Part shown: positions 45,396 to 54,419 of the stretch, piece after piece
How positions within the stretch are numbered: position 1 is the stretch's first letter
How the letters are laid out: every line of letters starts with the position of its first letter
From: Paenibacillus tarimensis
Lineage (GTDB): Bacteria > Bacillota > Bacilli > Paenibacillales > Paenibacillaceae
NCBI RefSeq assembly: GCF_021532315.1
Contig: NZ_JAKGAO010000020.1
Location: 62,001 to 126,000, forward strand
Length of the DNA: 64,000 bases
Direction of reading: 5' to 3'
The notes under the pieces: generated by a model
What the model was told of the DNA's origin: nothing
The model's database searches: none
What the model saw: the letters and a program-made list of their open reading frames with translations, nothing else
Translations under genes and position numbers: made by a program

Positions 45396-45788
45396 TTGAT
45401 CGACTTTACAAACTCCAAGCATCAGAAGCTTCTAAAGGTTCTTACCAAGCAGCATGAACTGATAACCAATAATATATCTAATGCCGATACGCCCCATTAC
45501 AAGGCAAGCCATGTAGCATTTCAGGATGAATTGGACCGGATTCTTGGGCATCAGCCATCCGATGTAGCACTAAGACGCACGCATGATAAGCATCTGCCAT
45601 TCCAGACGGATGAATCGATTCGGGTCGTGGAATCAACGAATAAGACGATGAACAACAACGGCAACAACGTCGATATTGATGCCGAGATGTCGCGGCTAGC
45701 TAAGAATCAACTGCTCTATAACTACACGATCGACCGTGTTAGCGGTCAGTATTCCAAAATCAGCAACCTTCTGAGGGAATTAAAATAA
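45396..45788 (+). CDS. flgB: Orphan flagellar rod protein FlgB-like
   Basis: The 130-residue protein reads as FlgB: LTKQHELITNNISNADTPHYKA is the FlgB/FlgC N-terminal signature and the C-terminus NNVDIDAEMSRLAKNQLLYN with the final YTIDRVSGQYSKI helix is intact. TTG at 45396 stands 8 nt after AGGAGG; the ATG at 45378 lies upstream of that site. FlgB normally heads the flgB-flgC-fliE operon, but here it stands alone between a coat-type gene and a chemoreceptor, with its own terminator. Confidence 0.85.
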   Translation: MIDFTNSKHQKLLKVLTKQHELITNNISNADTPHYKASHVAFQDELDRILGHQPSDVALRRTHDKHLPFQTDESIRVVESTNKTMNNNGNNVDIDAEMSRLAKNQLLYNYTIDRVSGQYSKISNLLRELK

Positions 45789-45816
45789 CCTATTAACAGT
45801 TTCATAGCTCGGTAAG

Positions 45817-45849
45817 CTGGTCGCATGCACATGGCGGTCAGTTTTTTTT
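45817..45849 (+). terminator. Rho-independent terminator of the flgB-like gene
   Basis: CTGGTCGC pairs with GCGGTCAG (two G-T pairs) and eight T residues follow, 29 nt after the stop. Confidence 0.7.
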
Positions 45850-45861
45850 GCATGCATGGAA

Positions 45862-45901
45862 TAAAGAAGAGTCCGCCGGCTAAAGCTAACCGACAGACTC
45901 T
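45862..45901 (-). terminator. Rho-independent terminator of the second chemoreceptor gene
   Basis: On the minus strand GAGTCTGTCGG pairs with CCGGCGGACTC (two G-U pairs) and is followed by TTCTTTATTCC, about 30 nt past the stop. Confidence 0.65.
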
Positions 45902-45931
45902 CCATAGTTTTGCTATTCGTGTAATTTAGGC

Positions 45932-47968
45932 TTACTTTGTTCTTATAGTGGCCGAAAACTCTGCCAGCTTCCTGGTGAGGCTGTCAATCTCCTCTACCAT
46001 ATCTGCCAGCTGCTGTACGGTCGCGGACTGTTCATGCATGGTTGCCGTAACCTCTTCGATCGAAGCCGATACTTGCTCGCCGGAGGCAGACAGATTTTGA
46101 GCAGAGTCAAGCACATCCGACTTATCCTCTTCCATACTGTTTACTTCCTGAGCCATCGTGTCTATGAATTGTGCAATCTCGTCTACATGGCCAAAAATGG
46201 TCCTGAACGCATTCTGCGTTTGCATGACGTAGTCGTTTTGTAGAGCTGCGATCTGTTGAATTTCACGAACACTCAGGTTATTTTCTTCCACATAACCAAG
46301 CGTTTGCTTAATGATGGTATCAATCTCAGCAGACTGCTTGGAGCTTTGTTCCGCAAGCTTACGGATCTCGTCTGCAACAACCGCAAAGCCGCGGCCGTGT
46401 TCTCCTGCCCGTGCTGCTTCGATAGAAGCGTTAAGAGCAAGCAGGTTCGTCTGGTTCGCAATATCTGAGATGGCCCCTGTAATGGTCCCGATATTCCTTG
46501 AGGTCTCCTCCAGCTTACCTGTGATGCTTGAAATTTTGCCGACTTCATTTTCATTAACATTATTGGTTGCAATCAGATGATCGATAACCGTTTTATTGTC
46601 ATGGAAGATGTTAATAATCTCCGTTGCCCGCTCTTTAATGGTCGTTGCTTTATTGCTCACTTCACTGATTTTATCACCAATGTCTTTGAATTTATCTACG
46701 ATATGCTCTGTATCCCTCGATTGAGATTCCATCGCACGGGCAATCTCCATCGTAGTTATCGAAGTATCGCCAATAACCTGTGCAGTCTGCTTCGAGACCT
46801 GATCCAACTCATTCGTATTATGATTAAGCACCTCGATAGAGCGATTCATGCTGGAGCTGAGCGCCTCATTTTTCTCTACCATACCGTTAATGCTGTCGGC
46901 TAGTACACGGAATTCTCCCTTATAATTGCCGCTAGCTTTAACAGCCAGATTCCCGGCAGACATTTCTCTGAACAATGCTGTAAGCTCCACAATCGGCTTG
47001 GTAACTCTACGGGATATGATCAGTCCGATTGCCGATGTGAGAATCACGACAAGAACAATGACGAGCAATAATGTCTTATAAAGATCAGTAAGCGACTGAT
47101 AAATATCTGCATAATCATTCTCGACCATTACCGTCCAATTCGTAATCGGTATCTTGGTGTATCCAACAAAAGCTTCGCCTCTCGTCGATACAATATCAAG
47201 TTCACCATGCTCTAGGTCTTGACCTGCCGGAGCTGCTGCTAGCTCTAACAGCTTCTCCTGCTCTGTTACGGTCTTGATCAGAGTCTGATCCTTGTTATGA
47301 GCGATGAAGGAACCCGCATGCTCCAGAATATAAATATCCGTATGTTCACCAAGATCGATATCCGCTAAATTATGTGAGAAGTACGCAGCATAAACGGAGT
47401 TACCAATAACCCCGAGCACGTTACCAGCCTCGTCCTTAACCGGTGTGGCAAACACTACAATCTGTTCCTGCTTAGACTTGGAGATCAGGACGTCGCTAAT
47501 GGACAAGTTACCCTTCATACCCTCCACGAAGTAAGGACGGTCCGGAATTTTAAGCGAGCCATCTTCATTCTTGTCCGCACTGCCTGCTACAAGGGTTCCG
47601 TTTCGATCCACAACGAACAGTTTCTCATGCTGATCCAGACTCTTGATGCTGTCTCTTAATACCTCATGAGCTCTTATCATCAATTCGTTGTCTGCGTTAA
47701 AGAATTCGCTATCATCAGGAGTTTCGTCCCTAAGCTTTAAGAGATCCTGAAAGAGGCTTTGCTTGGCCAGCAGCTCAGCGGTTGTGATCTCCCCCTCAAC
47801 CAGCGACAGTACCGTTTCCCCAACACGGTTTGAATTGGACGTGATTTCAGACTTGCGCTGATCTACGATAATATCGCGGGCATAAAAATATGTAAGCACC
47901 CCGGTAATAACCATAGAGAAGATAACCAATCCTACAAAATAAATCGGTAATTTCTTGCGTAGCGACAC
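45932..47968 (-). CDS. Methyl-accepting chemotaxis protein with dCache-type sensor
   Basis: The 678-residue receptor has a short cytoplasmic start, a membrane segment ([20 protein letters not shown]), an extracellular region of about 250 residues with dCache features ([30 protein letters not shown]), a second segment near 285-310, HAMP, and the signalling tip [20 protein letters not shown]. All are full length. GTG or ATG start at 47968 has AAGTGTCGCTA nearby and a weak GGGGGAAGT site. The ligand is likely a small acid or amino acid as for other dCache receptors, but not deducible. Confidence 0.93.
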   Translation of the reverse strand: MSLRKKLPIYFVGLVIFSMVITGVLTYFYARDIIVDQRKSEITSNSNRVGETVLSLVEGEITTAELLAKQSLFQDLLKLRDETPDDSEFFNADNELMIRAHEVLRDSIKSLDQHEKLFVVDRNGTLVAGSADKNEDGSLKIPDRPYFVEGMKGNLSISDVLISKSKQEQIVVFATPVKDEAGNVLGVIGNSVYAAYFSHNLADIDLGEHTDIYILEHAGSFIAHNKDQTLIKTVTEQEKLLELAAAPAGQDLEHGELDIVSTRGEAFVGYTKIPITNWTVMVENDYADIYQSLTDLYKTLLLVIVLVVILTSAIGLIISRRVTKPIVELTALFREMSAGNLAVKASGNYKGEFRVLADSINGMVEKNEALSSSMNRSIEVLNHNTNELDQVSKQTAQVIGDTSITTMEIARAMESQSRDTEHIVDKFKDIGDKISEVSNKATTIKERATEIINIFHDNKTVIDHLIATNNVNENEVGKISSITGKLEETSRNIGTITGAISDIANQTNLLALNASIEAARAGEHGRGFAVVADEIRKLAEQSSKQSAEIDTIIKQTLGYVEENNLSVREIQQIAALQNDYVMQTQNAFRTIFGHVDEIAQFIDTMAQEVNSMEEDKSDVLDSAQNLSASGEQVSASIEEVTATMHEQSATVQQLADMVEEIDSLTRKLAEFSATIRTK

Positions 47969-48251
47969 TTGTACTTCCCCCTAATTTTGTGATGTGATTC
48001 ATGCTGTTCTTTTGTTATCGGCTTGCCACATACCTAATTTTAGAGGTTATTCGACATTCTTCACAGGTATTTTATGTTTTATTCGATCTAATTCGACAAT
48101 AAAAAATGAACTCTCCTTAATTTATAACAGCCATACTAAGGCAATAATCTGGCATGCTGACAAGTTACGATAATTGAATGCCAAAATGCCTAATCGTTCG
48201 CTCGCAGTCCTACATATTTTGTAGCATAAGTGCGATAGGAGGTGGCTCACC

Positions 48252-48350
48252 ATGACAGCTGTTGGAGCGGGAAGCGTCTGGACCAGCACAGGTACCATTC
48301 TTGTGTTGTTTATCCTCCTTGTCATTATCAGCCGTACAATCCTCGTTTAA
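48252..48350 (+). CDS. YjcZ-family sporulation micropeptide
   Basis: ATG at 48252 follows AGGAGGTGGC and encodes 32 residues: a Gly/Ser-rich start (MTAVGAGSVWTSTG) and one hydrophobic helix (TILVLFILLVIISR) ending in TILV. This layout is that of YjcZ/YhaL-type small sporulation membrane peptides of Bacillus and Paenibacillus. A strong terminator follows at once, so it is a separate transcript, and no promoter element was clear. Confidence 0.75.
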   Translation: MTAVGAGSVWTSTGTILVLFILLVIISRTILV

Positions 48351-48360
48351 TAAGGTGCTA

Positions 48361-48398
48361 AAAAAGTAAAAAGGCCTCTTGAAAGGCCTTTTTACTTT
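48361..48398. terminator. Strong terminator after the YjcZ peptide gene
   Basis: AGTAAAAAGGCC pairs with GGCCTTTTTACT around 8 nt, 11 bp past the stop, with A and T runs on both sides. It can act on both strands. Confidence 0.8.
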
Positions 48399-48445
48399 AC
48401 TAATTTATACTCAAGTGCAGAGAACATACCGAGAGGGGATTCCAT

Positions 48446-49240
48446 TTGACTATCCGGATTGTGAAGAGCAAGCTCGCCAAGACCAAATATCTTATGAGCA
48501 GCCAGGTACTCAGGCAGTATATTCCAGTAACACTTCCCCTAACAAAGCAGGCACTAGTTAACCTTCTGGCCCACTATCATCTGGTCTACGTAAAGCCCGA
48601 TTTAGGGAAGAACGGATTAGGGGTTATGCGCGTTGAACAGCCATCCGCAAGTTCCTTCAGGCTTCGTTACGGGACCCATAACTTTGAATTCAACTCCGCA
48701 GATGACTTGTATCATGCTATAGAAAAGTATGCCAAGCATAGGCGTTATCTAATACAGCAGGGTATTCATCTGCTCACCTACCAACGCCGGCCGTTCGATA
48801 TCCGTGTCATGGTGCAGCAGTCACCGGCAGGTAAATGGGAAACAACCGGAATCATTGGGAGGGTAGCGCATCCTGACCGAATTGTTACGAACTGCCGGAG
48901 CGGCGGTACGGCAATCGCATATAACACGCTTATGAGCAATTATTTAACCGGTCATGAGCGCAGCAGGCTAGAACATCATCTGGGTAAGCTCGGCCTAGAA
49001 GTAGCTCAACACCTCAGGCATAGATATCCTGGTATTAAGGAAGTCGGGCTAGATGTTGCGCTTGATTCCAGCTTTCATCCCTGGCTGCTGGAAGTGAACA
49101 CTTTACCTAACCCCTTCCTGTTCAAGAAGCTTAAGGATAAATCCGTATATCAAAAAATATCCCGCTATGCGGCTGCTTATGGCCGTTTCAGTAAACGTTA
49201 CTGCCCCGAGATGTTCCGTAATCGCAAACGCAAACCTTAG
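48446..49240 (+). CDS. YheC/YheD-like ATP-grasp spore-coat associated protein
   Basis: The 264-residue protein has ATP-grasp features: LVYVKPDLGKNGLGVMRVEQ (ATP-binding Lys), RRPFDIRVMVQQSPAGKWE and the Mg-site EVGLDVALDSSFHPWLLEVN with N-T-L-P-N-P. It belongs to the YheC/YheD family, known in B. subtilis as endospore coat-associated proteins. TTG at 48446 follows GAGAGGGG. Substrate unknown. The basic C-terminus (MFRNRKRKP) is typical. Confidence 0.85.
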   Translation: MTIRIVKSKLAKTKYLMSSQVLRQYIPVTLPLTKQALVNLLAHYHLVYVKPDLGKNGLGVMRVEQPSASSFRLRYGTHNFEFNSADDLYHAIEKYAKHRRYLIQQGIHLLTYQRRPFDIRVMVQQSPAGKWETTGIIGRVAHPDRIVTNCRSGGTAIAYNTLMSNYLTGHERSRLEHHLGKLGLEVAQHLRHRYPGIKEVGLDVALDSSFHPWLLEVNTLPNPFLFKKLKDKSVYQKISRYAAAYGRFSKRYCPEMFRNRKRKP

Positions 49241-49287
49241 CTCATGCCATCAATATAATAAGAAAATAACTCTTTAAATTAACGACC

Positions 49288-49746
49288 TTAATTATTAATC
49301 GGCTTTATTAAGTGTTTAATTGAAAGCTGTTCATTGATAACTGTCATCCCCGTCTCCACAAAACCATGCTTGCGATATAGACGAATGGCAGGCTCATTGC
49401 GTGCACCGGTTGATACACGAATCTCGTTTACCTGTATCCCCTGTTCCATAACTGCCCGTAAGAGCTTGCTGGCTATACCCATGTTGAAGAATTGGGGATG
49501 CACCATCATTTTGCAGAGTATAAGGGCGTCCCTTTCGGCTTCGAAGGCCACGGCCCCGGCTATCCGCCCATCCTGCAAGAAACCTAAGTAGGTCTCACTG
49601 GATTCCATGATGTCTCTCTTAGTCTCGTGCAGCGGTGGCAGATCCGCATAGCCAATAATCTGTGCTTCTACTTGATAAGAGTCAATTTGCAATGCCAGCA
49701 GCTCTGCTGCTGTCTGTTCATCCTGATTGTTAATCTGGTTAATCAT
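49288..49746 (-). CDS. GNAT-family N-acetyltransferase
   Basis: The roughly 152-residue protein has the GNAT core: LILCKMMVHPQFFNMGIASKLL (motif A, acetyl-CoA pyrophosphate loop as QFFNMGIAS) and STGARNEPAIRLYRKHGFVE (motif B). ATG at 49746 is chosen; GTG at 49758 is in frame but only 1 nt from AAGGAG. Acceptor is not deducible. It is transcribed alone, converging on the YheC/D gene. Confidence 0.88.
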   Translation of the reverse strand: MINQINNQDEQTAAELLALQIDSYQVEAQIIGYADLPPLHETKRDIMESSETYLGFLQDGRIAGAVAFEAERDALILCKMMVHPQFFNMGIASKLLRAVMEQGIQVNEIRVSTGARNEPAIRLYRKHGFVETGMTVINEQLSIKHLIKPINN

Positions 49747-49833
49747 CGCTGGGGTCACACTCCTTATTGTGAAACGGATAAAGCCTGATTCCTTGAACCG
49801 GCCATATGGCTCTTAGACGTGGAGACCAGGCAG

Positions 49834-49880
49834 CAAAAAACAGCCGGTCAGCCCCCTAAGCTGGTGGATGACCTGGCTGT
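49834..49880 (-). terminator. Rho-independent terminator of the GH43 gene
   Basis: On the minus strand ACAGCCAGGTCA pairs with TGACCGGCTGT and is followed by TTTTTGC, starting about 20 nt after the stop. Confidence 0.75.
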
Positions 49881-49900
49881 CGTTCGCTTTGTCCTTATAA

Positions 49901-51235
49901 TCAGACCTTCTTGCCCCATACGGCGACGCCGAATTGATCCTTACCAGTGAACGCGATAGTTGGCTCACCTACCTGCCAGTCCCAAGCAGGCGTTACGATC
50001 AGCGTCTCCACTACATTCCCATAGGAAATGGAGATCGTCGTGCCGTCGATATACGTCCATTCACCTTTTACCGAGCAGCATTCAAACTCTCCGTTATCCC
50101 GCAGGGTCATAGGTACGGAATTTAATACTCCCTGCGGAACTGCAGGTGCCAGCTTGATCCGTTCATAATCGCCTACAAGCCATTCCCTGTCAATAGACTG
50201 CGTCTGTTCGCCGGCATACGGCTCCGGATTCAGAGCCGGCCAGCCGTCAGGCGTCCAGAACATCTTGTAGATATGCATCGTCGCGATTTGCGGCTCCTTA
50301 TGATTATGTTCCCTGATATGGCAGACCAGATACCACTGGTTGTCCGAGTCGCGCAGTACGGAGTTGTGCCCTGGTCCCATGTAGCCCTGTCCGTCACCAT
50401 ATTGGTAACCGCAGGCGATCATATAACCAATTTCATTCTTATAATCCTCCAAGTCCGTTAAATCTCTTCCATTCGGATCCAGATACGGACCGGTCACCGA
50501 CCGGCTTCTGCCTACCCGGATATTGTAATCGCTCTTAAGCGACCCGTACGATACGAAGAGATAGTAATATCCAGTATCAGGATTATAACGGATGTAAGGC
50601 CCTTCTATGGCGCCATCCAACCACTGTGGCCTGCGTGCTATACAAGTGCCAATTCCTTCTTCCGCCGCCAAGCCGGTCTCAGCATCCAGCTTGATGATAT
50701 GCATACCGCCCCAAAACGAACCATATGCCATATACTGCTCGCCTGTTTCCTCATCAATAACAAGGTTCGCGTCAATTGCGTTGACAGGGGAGTCGTGACT
50801 TGTCTTCAAAACAACCCCTCTTGGAATAAAAGGACCTTCCGGGCTGTCGGAAACAGCAAGGAAAATTGCGGATTGGCGGACTCCCCAAGTAGAGTTGGAG
50901 CAGTATAGGCGGTACTCGTCCCCCACCTTAATAATGTCCGGTGCCCATATCCCCTCATCTCCGACCCATTCCGATGATTCCTTGGGGGGTGCGTCCACGA
51001 CTTTACCGATTGTTTCCCACGTGATGAGATCAGCTGAGCGTCTCGCAATTGCTCCTGTACAATACGTATAGTAATTGCCGCTCACTGGATCGCGGTAAAT
51101 AGCCGGGTCATGCGAGCCCCACAGGCTGAACTTATCCGGCTCTGCCGGTTTCTCATTCTCTTTAATTACCGGCTTCAATGGTTGTGCCGGCGGTTTAGCG
51201 GGAAATTTTAACGGACAATTCTCAAATGACGCCAT
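49901..51235 (-). CDS. Glycoside hydrolase family 43 (arabinanase-like)
   Basis: The 444-residue protein has the five-bladed propeller motifs of GH43 arabinan endo-1,5-alpha-arabinosidases: catalytic base Asp in WGSHDPAIYRD, DEGIWAPDI, the pKa-modulating Asp in NAIDANLVID and the acid Glu in DGAIEGPYI. A C-terminal beta domain follows from about residue 340. ATG at 51235 (MASFENCPL) stands 9 nt after GGAGG. There is no signal peptide, so it works in the cytoplasm on imported arabino-oligosaccharides, or is exported by another route. Confidence 0.9.
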   Translation of the reverse strand: MASFENCPLKFPAKPPAQPLKPVIKENEKPAEPDKFSLWGSHDPAIYRDPVSGNYYTYCTGAIARRSADLITWETIGKVVDAPPKESSEWVGDEGIWAPDIIKVGDEYRLYCSNSTWGVRQSAIFLAVSDSPEGPFIPRGVVLKTSHDSPVNAIDANLVIDEETGEQYMAYGSFWGGMHIIKLDAETGLAAEEGIGTCIARRPQWLDGAIEGPYIRYNPDTGYYYLFVSYGSLKSDYNIRVGRSRSVTGPYLDPNGRDLTDLEDYKNEIGYMIACGYQYGDGQGYMGPGHNSVLRDSDNQWYLVCHIREHNHKEPQIATMHIYKMFWTPDGWPALNPEPYAGEQTQSIDREWLVGDYERIKLAPAVPQGVLNSVPMTLRDNGEFECCSVKGEWTYIDGTTISISYGNVVETLIVTPAWDWQVGEPTIAFTGKDQFGVAVWGKKV

Positions 51236-51340
51236 TAGGGAAAGCCTCCTTAATGTAAACGATATCATAACGAGTTCTATTTTATATCTTTATTTACCGG
51301 TTAGCAATAATATAAAGCTTTTTATGCCGGTGTATAGATT

Positions 51341-51368
51341 AGAAAATGGAGCCTCACTGGGCTCCATT
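51341..51368 (-). terminator. Rho-independent terminator of the small 51382-51594 gene
   Basis: AATGGAGCC pairs with GGCTCCATT around a 6-nt loop and on the minus strand runs into TTTCTAATC, 14 nt after the stop. Confidence 0.7.
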
Positions 51369-51381
51369 AGTCCTTAGAATC

Positions 51382-51594
51382 CTAGCAGCAGCTGCTGCAG
51401 CATGGCTGATATTTCACACTATTTACGGCTCTCGCATTGAATAAAAACCGTTCTACATAAGAGTATAGTTTCCTTCTAAGGGATAAATTATACGTTAAGC
51501 CTGAATCCATCCATAATGATGCGGCTTCCCTCTCCAGTTGCTCGCGCGCCTCATGCATCAATTTTTCAGCTGTATAGATATTATAGTTATTCAT
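51382..51594 (-). CDS. Small Cys-tailed protein of unknown function
   Basis: ATG at 51594 has a good AAAGGAGAATAAGGC site and gives 70 residues, mostly helical and charged, ending in VKYQPCCSSCC. I recognise no family. It follows arsM by 26 nt on the same strand with a terminator after it, so it is probably the second gene of the arsM transcript; the four C-terminal Cys could bind a metal or metalloid (inference). Confidence 0.65.
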   Translation of the reverse strand: MNNYNIYTAEKLMHEAREQLEREAASLWMDSGLTYNLSLRRKLYSYVERFLFNARAVNSVKYQPCCSSCC

Positions 51595-51620
51595 GCCTTA
51601 TTCTCCTTTACGCTTAGGGA

Positions 51621-52430
51621 TTAATACGGTTTTACCGCTTGAATGACTGCTGACATGATGTACTGCTCGATGCTTACGCCTGGAACCCAGTCTTTTATGA
51701 AGGCCCTGGAATCATCCTTGGGTTCAATCGTAATCTGAGTGAAGCCTGCCTTCACCAGCATCTCGTGCAGCTCTTCAATACGGGATGCCCCCGTAATGCA
51801 GCATGAGTAGAGATCACTCTCAGCTGCTTTCAGCTCTTCAGGTAAATCAGCTGTCATAACCACATCGGTAACAGCTACACGTCCGCCTGCCTTCAGAACG
51901 CGGAATGCTTCACGGAATACCTGCGGCTGATCCGGTGACAGGTTAATCACACAATTGGACATAATAACATCAACTGAGCGATCTGCTATAGGCAGATGCT
52001 CGATTTCCCCCAGCCTGAATTCAGTATTCGTATAGAAGCCTCGGGATGCATTCATACGGGCGCGGCTGATCATCTCCGGGGTCATATCAACGCCGATTAC
52101 TCGGCCGCTCTCGCCTACCTGCCGGGCAGCCAGGAAGCAGTCAAATCCACCACCGCTCCCAAGATCGACAACGACCTCACCAGGCTGTAAAGAGGCAATC
52201 GCCTGCGGATTACCACAGCCAAGTCCCAGATTTGAGCCCTCCGGCACACTGCCCAATTCTTCAGCCGTATACCCTACTCTGGATGAGGCCTCATCTGCTG
52301 AGGTGCAGCAGCCAGCTGCCGGGCTGCAGCAGAGGTTAGACGGGTTATCCCTATTTGCGCCCTGCAGTGATATGTCCCGGTAACGTGTCCTTACCTGTTG
52401 ACGGATGTTGTCATGTTTAAGCTCATTCAT
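51621..52430 (-). CDS. arsM: Arsenite S-adenosylmethionine methyltransferase (ArsM)
   Basis: ArsM adds methyl groups from SAM to As(III), giving volatile or less toxic species. The 269-residue protein has the SAM motif VVDLGSGGGFDCFLAA, the conserved As-binding Cys in MSNCVINLSPDQP and DLYSCCITGA, and an N-terminal NLCCSPAAGCC pair typical of the family. ATG at 52430 (MNELKHDN) follows CAGGAGGGCG. It diverges from sigZ across 153 bp, so the sigma factor may control it or share regulation. Confidence 0.93.
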   Translation of the reverse strand: MNELKHDNIRQQVRTRYRDISLQGANRDNPSNLCCSPAAGCCTSADEASSRVGYTAEELGSVPEGSNLGLGCGNPQAIASLQPGEVVVDLGSGGGFDCFLAARQVGESGRVIGVDMTPEMISRARMNASRGFYTNTEFRLGEIEHLPIADRSVDVIMSNCVINLSPDQPQVFREAFRVLKAGGRVAVTDVVMTADLPEELKAAESDLYSCCITGASRIEELHEMLVKAGFTQITIEPKDDSRAFIKDWVPGVSIEQYIMSAVIQAVKPY

Positions 52431-52466
52431 GATTATCGCCCTCCTGTTTGGTTGGTTGCTTATGTA

Positions 52467-52520
52467 GACGCAGCAGTATGGAAAAGGACGCAAAACATAA
52501 AGAATCATAAAAAATGCGTC
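52467..52520. promoter_or_regulatory. GACGCA repeats in the arsM-sigZ intergenic region
   Basis: GACGCA occurs at 52467-52472 and 52487-52492, and inverted as TGCGTC at 52515-52520, inside A-rich sequence midway between the two divergent starts. It could be a shared operator, or ECF promoter -10 type CGTC elements. Confidence 0.4.
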
Positions 52521-52583
52521 TTTTCTTCAATTTCTCCGTCTTATATAGTAAGTACATCAGCGAGCGCTACGGAGGGTATAGAA

Positions 52584-53168
52584 ATGCTTAATATTGAAGA
52601 AGTATGGACATCGTTTCACAGTCCGCTGCACAAATTTATAACCGGAAAGACAGGGGATGCCGCAGCAGCTGATGATATCCTGCAGGATGTATTCGTCAAA
52701 ATTCTGAAACGCCTGGATACTCTGCAGGAAGAAGAGAAGCTCAGGGCCTGGATGTATCAAATAACCAGAAATGCCATCGTGGACTATTACCGCAAGGAGA
52801 AACGTCTTGATGAGCTGCCGGATCAGCTGCCGGATCAGCTGCCTGAACAGTTTGAACCGGCAGAGAACAATCTCAACCAGGAGTTATCCGCCTGCCTGCA
52901 GCCCTTTCTTGACCAGCTGCCTGCCAAACACCGGGAAGCGCTGGTTCTCACGGAGCTGAATGGCTACTCACAAAAGGAAGTCAGCGAGATGCTGAACATC
53001 TCCTATTCGGGGGTAAAGTCCCGTGTGCAGCGCGGCAGACAGAAGCTTAAGGATATACTTGAAGCCTGCTGTCATTTTGAATGCGACCGTTACGGCAATA
53101 TTCTGGATATAGTCCCCCACCATTCACCTGAGTGCGCGAGGGATGATTCCTGCAGCTGCAATCACTAG
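52584..53168 (+). CDS. sigZ: ECF sigma factor, SigZ family
   Basis: The 194-residue protein has sigma region 2 (AAADDILQDVFVKILKRLDTL, LRAWMYQITRNAIVDYYRKE) and region 4 (LPAKHREALVLTELNGYSQKEVSEMLNISYSGVKSRVQRG... within residues 110-150). A SigZ-type Cys-rich tail follows: ACCHFECDRYGNILDI and PECARDDSCSCNH, seven Cys in about 35 residues, plausible zinc or arsenite binding. ATG at 52584 stands 7 nt after CGGAGGG. No anti-sigma gene follows, so control may be through the Cys tail. It is divergent from arsM. Confidence 0.9.
   Translation: MLNIEEVWTSFHSPLHKFITGKTGDAAAADDILQDVFVKILKRLDTLQEEEKLRAWMYQITRNAIVDYYRKEKRLDELPDQLPDQLPEQFEPAENNLNQELSACLQPFLDQLPAKHREALVLTELNGYSQKEVSEMLNISYSGVKSRVQRGRQKLKDILEACCHFECDRYGNILDIVPHHSPECARDDSCSCNH
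52815..52850 (+). repeat. 12-bp triplicate in the sigZ linker
   Basis: CTGCCGGATCAG occurs twice in tandem, followed by a variant CTGCCTGAACAG. It encodes LPDQLPDQLPEQ in the linker between sigma regions 2 and 4, so its length can change without loss of frame. Confidence 0.8.
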
Positions 53169-53181
53169 AATACATATCCGC

Positions 53182-53231
53182 ACAAAAAAATAACCTGCCG
53201 GCCAGCTGCCAGCAGGTTATTTCTTTTCTTC
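53182..53231. terminator. Bidirectional terminator between sigZ and the small minus-strand gene
   Basis: AATAACCTGC pairs with GCAGGTTATT around a 13-nt loop, with TCTTTTC on the plus strand and seven T residues on the minus strand. Confidence 0.8.
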
Positions 53232-53414
53232 TTATTCCTTGCCGCCTGTCACATTGTCCATCGTGTTGGAAGCCGTATTCGTTACCTTCTTCGCAGCTGT
53301 AGATGTCGCATCACCAATCACGTCGATTGTATCATGCACGATATCGAAGCCTTCTTTGGAAGCATTCTTGGTCTGGTCCATGAATGAGCTGTTATCGTTC
53401 TTCTTGTTAGCCAC
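53232..53414 (-). CDS. Small hydrophilic protein, LEA/YtxH-like composition
   Basis: GTG at 53414 behind GAGGTGATCC gives a 60-residue polar protein with no Cys and no hydrophobic core: alternating Lys, Asp, Ala and Thr (NASKEGFDIVHDTIDVIGDA, SAAKKVTNTASN within residues 20-55). Such sequences are typical of small stress or late-embryogenesis type proteins. It is not assigned to a family. It lies at the tail of the peptide-transporter operon but with its own site and terminator. Confidence 0.55.
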   Translation of the reverse strand: MANKKNDNSSFMDQTKNASKEGFDIVHDTIDVIGDATSTAAKKVTNTASNTMDNVTGGKE

Positions 53415-53516
53415 CAGGATCACCTCACCATTCTTAGTCAAGTCGCCACTTACCTAGCATGTGGGTACCTGGTTAGGATTTGTAATGAAAAGCTAAAACA
53501 TACACAGCCGCTAATC

Positions 53517-54407
53517 CTAGTTCTTCAGCTTGGGGTCCAGTACATCGCGAAGGCCATCCCCCATCAAGTTAAATCCTAGCACGGTCAGCATAATTGAGAG
53601 GCCAGGGAAAATAACAGTCCATGGCGCAGTCGCAATAAACTGCCGGGAATCTGACAGCATCTTTCCCCACTCGGGCTCTGGCGGCTGGGCGCCCAATCCC
53701 AGAAATCCAAGCGCGGCAGCTTCAATTATCGCGGTTGCAACACCAAGCGTCCCCTGCACAATAACCGGACCGAGGCAGTTAGGCAGAATATGATGCAGAA
53801 TAATACGGCCATTCTTCATGCCAAGCGCCCTGGCAGCCGTAATATATTCCTCGTTCTTCAGGCTGAGCACCTTGGCGCGCACAAGCCGGCCGAATACCGG
53901 CACATTGACAACCGCAATGGCAAGAAGCGCATTTTGCAGTGATGGACCAAGCGCTGCGACAATCGCAATCGCCAGCAGAATACCGGGGAAGGCCAGCAAA
54001 ATATCAAACCCGCGTGAAATAAGCATATCTGCCCATCTGCCATAGTATCCGGCCGCGATGCCAAGCAATGTCCCTATCAGGATAGACCCCATCACCGAGC
54101 TGAAGCCTACCCAAAGCGATATCCGCGCGCCATACATAATACGGGTGAAGATATCCCTTCCAAGGTCATCTGTACCAAACCAATGCGTACCGCCAGGCGC
54201 CTGAAGCCTGCCCATCAGGTCCTGTTCCTTATAGTCGAACGTTGTTATTAAAGGTGCAGCTATGGCAGCCCCGATGAAGAATAGAATGATGAAGAGACCA
54301 GCCATCGCCATCTTGTTAGAGCGAAAGCTTCTCCATCCTTCCGACCAAGGATTCGTGAACGCAGGCGGCTGCATAACCGGTTGCACCTTTGCTGCTGTTT
54401 CTGCCAT
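53517..54407 (-). CDS. Dipeptide/oligopeptide ABC transporter permease (DppC/OppC type)
   Basis: The 296-residue permease has six membrane segments, the N-terminal OppC-like start, WFGTDDLGRDIFTRIMYGAR and the cytoplasmic EAA loop EYITAARALGMKNGRIILHH that docks the ATPases. ATG at 54407 follows AGGAGGGAAATGA. It is the last gene of the operon at 53517-59186, 12 nt after the DppB gene. Confidence 0.93.
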   Translation of the reverse strand: MAETAAKVQPVMQPPAFTNPWSEGWRSFRSNKMAMAGLFIILFFIGAAIAAPLITTFDYKEQDLMGRLQAPGGTHWFGTDDLGRDIFTRIMYGARISLWVGFSSVMGSILIGTLLGIAAGYYGRWADMLISRGFDILLAFPGILLAIAIVAALGPSLQNALLAIAVVNVPVFGRLVRAKVLSLKNEEYITAARALGMKNGRIILHHILPNCLGPVIVQGTLGVATAIIEAAALGFLGLGAQPPEPEWGKMLSDSRQFIATAPWTVIFPGLSIMLTVLGFNLMGDGLRDVLDPKLKN

Positions 54408-54419
54408 TCATTTCCCTCC

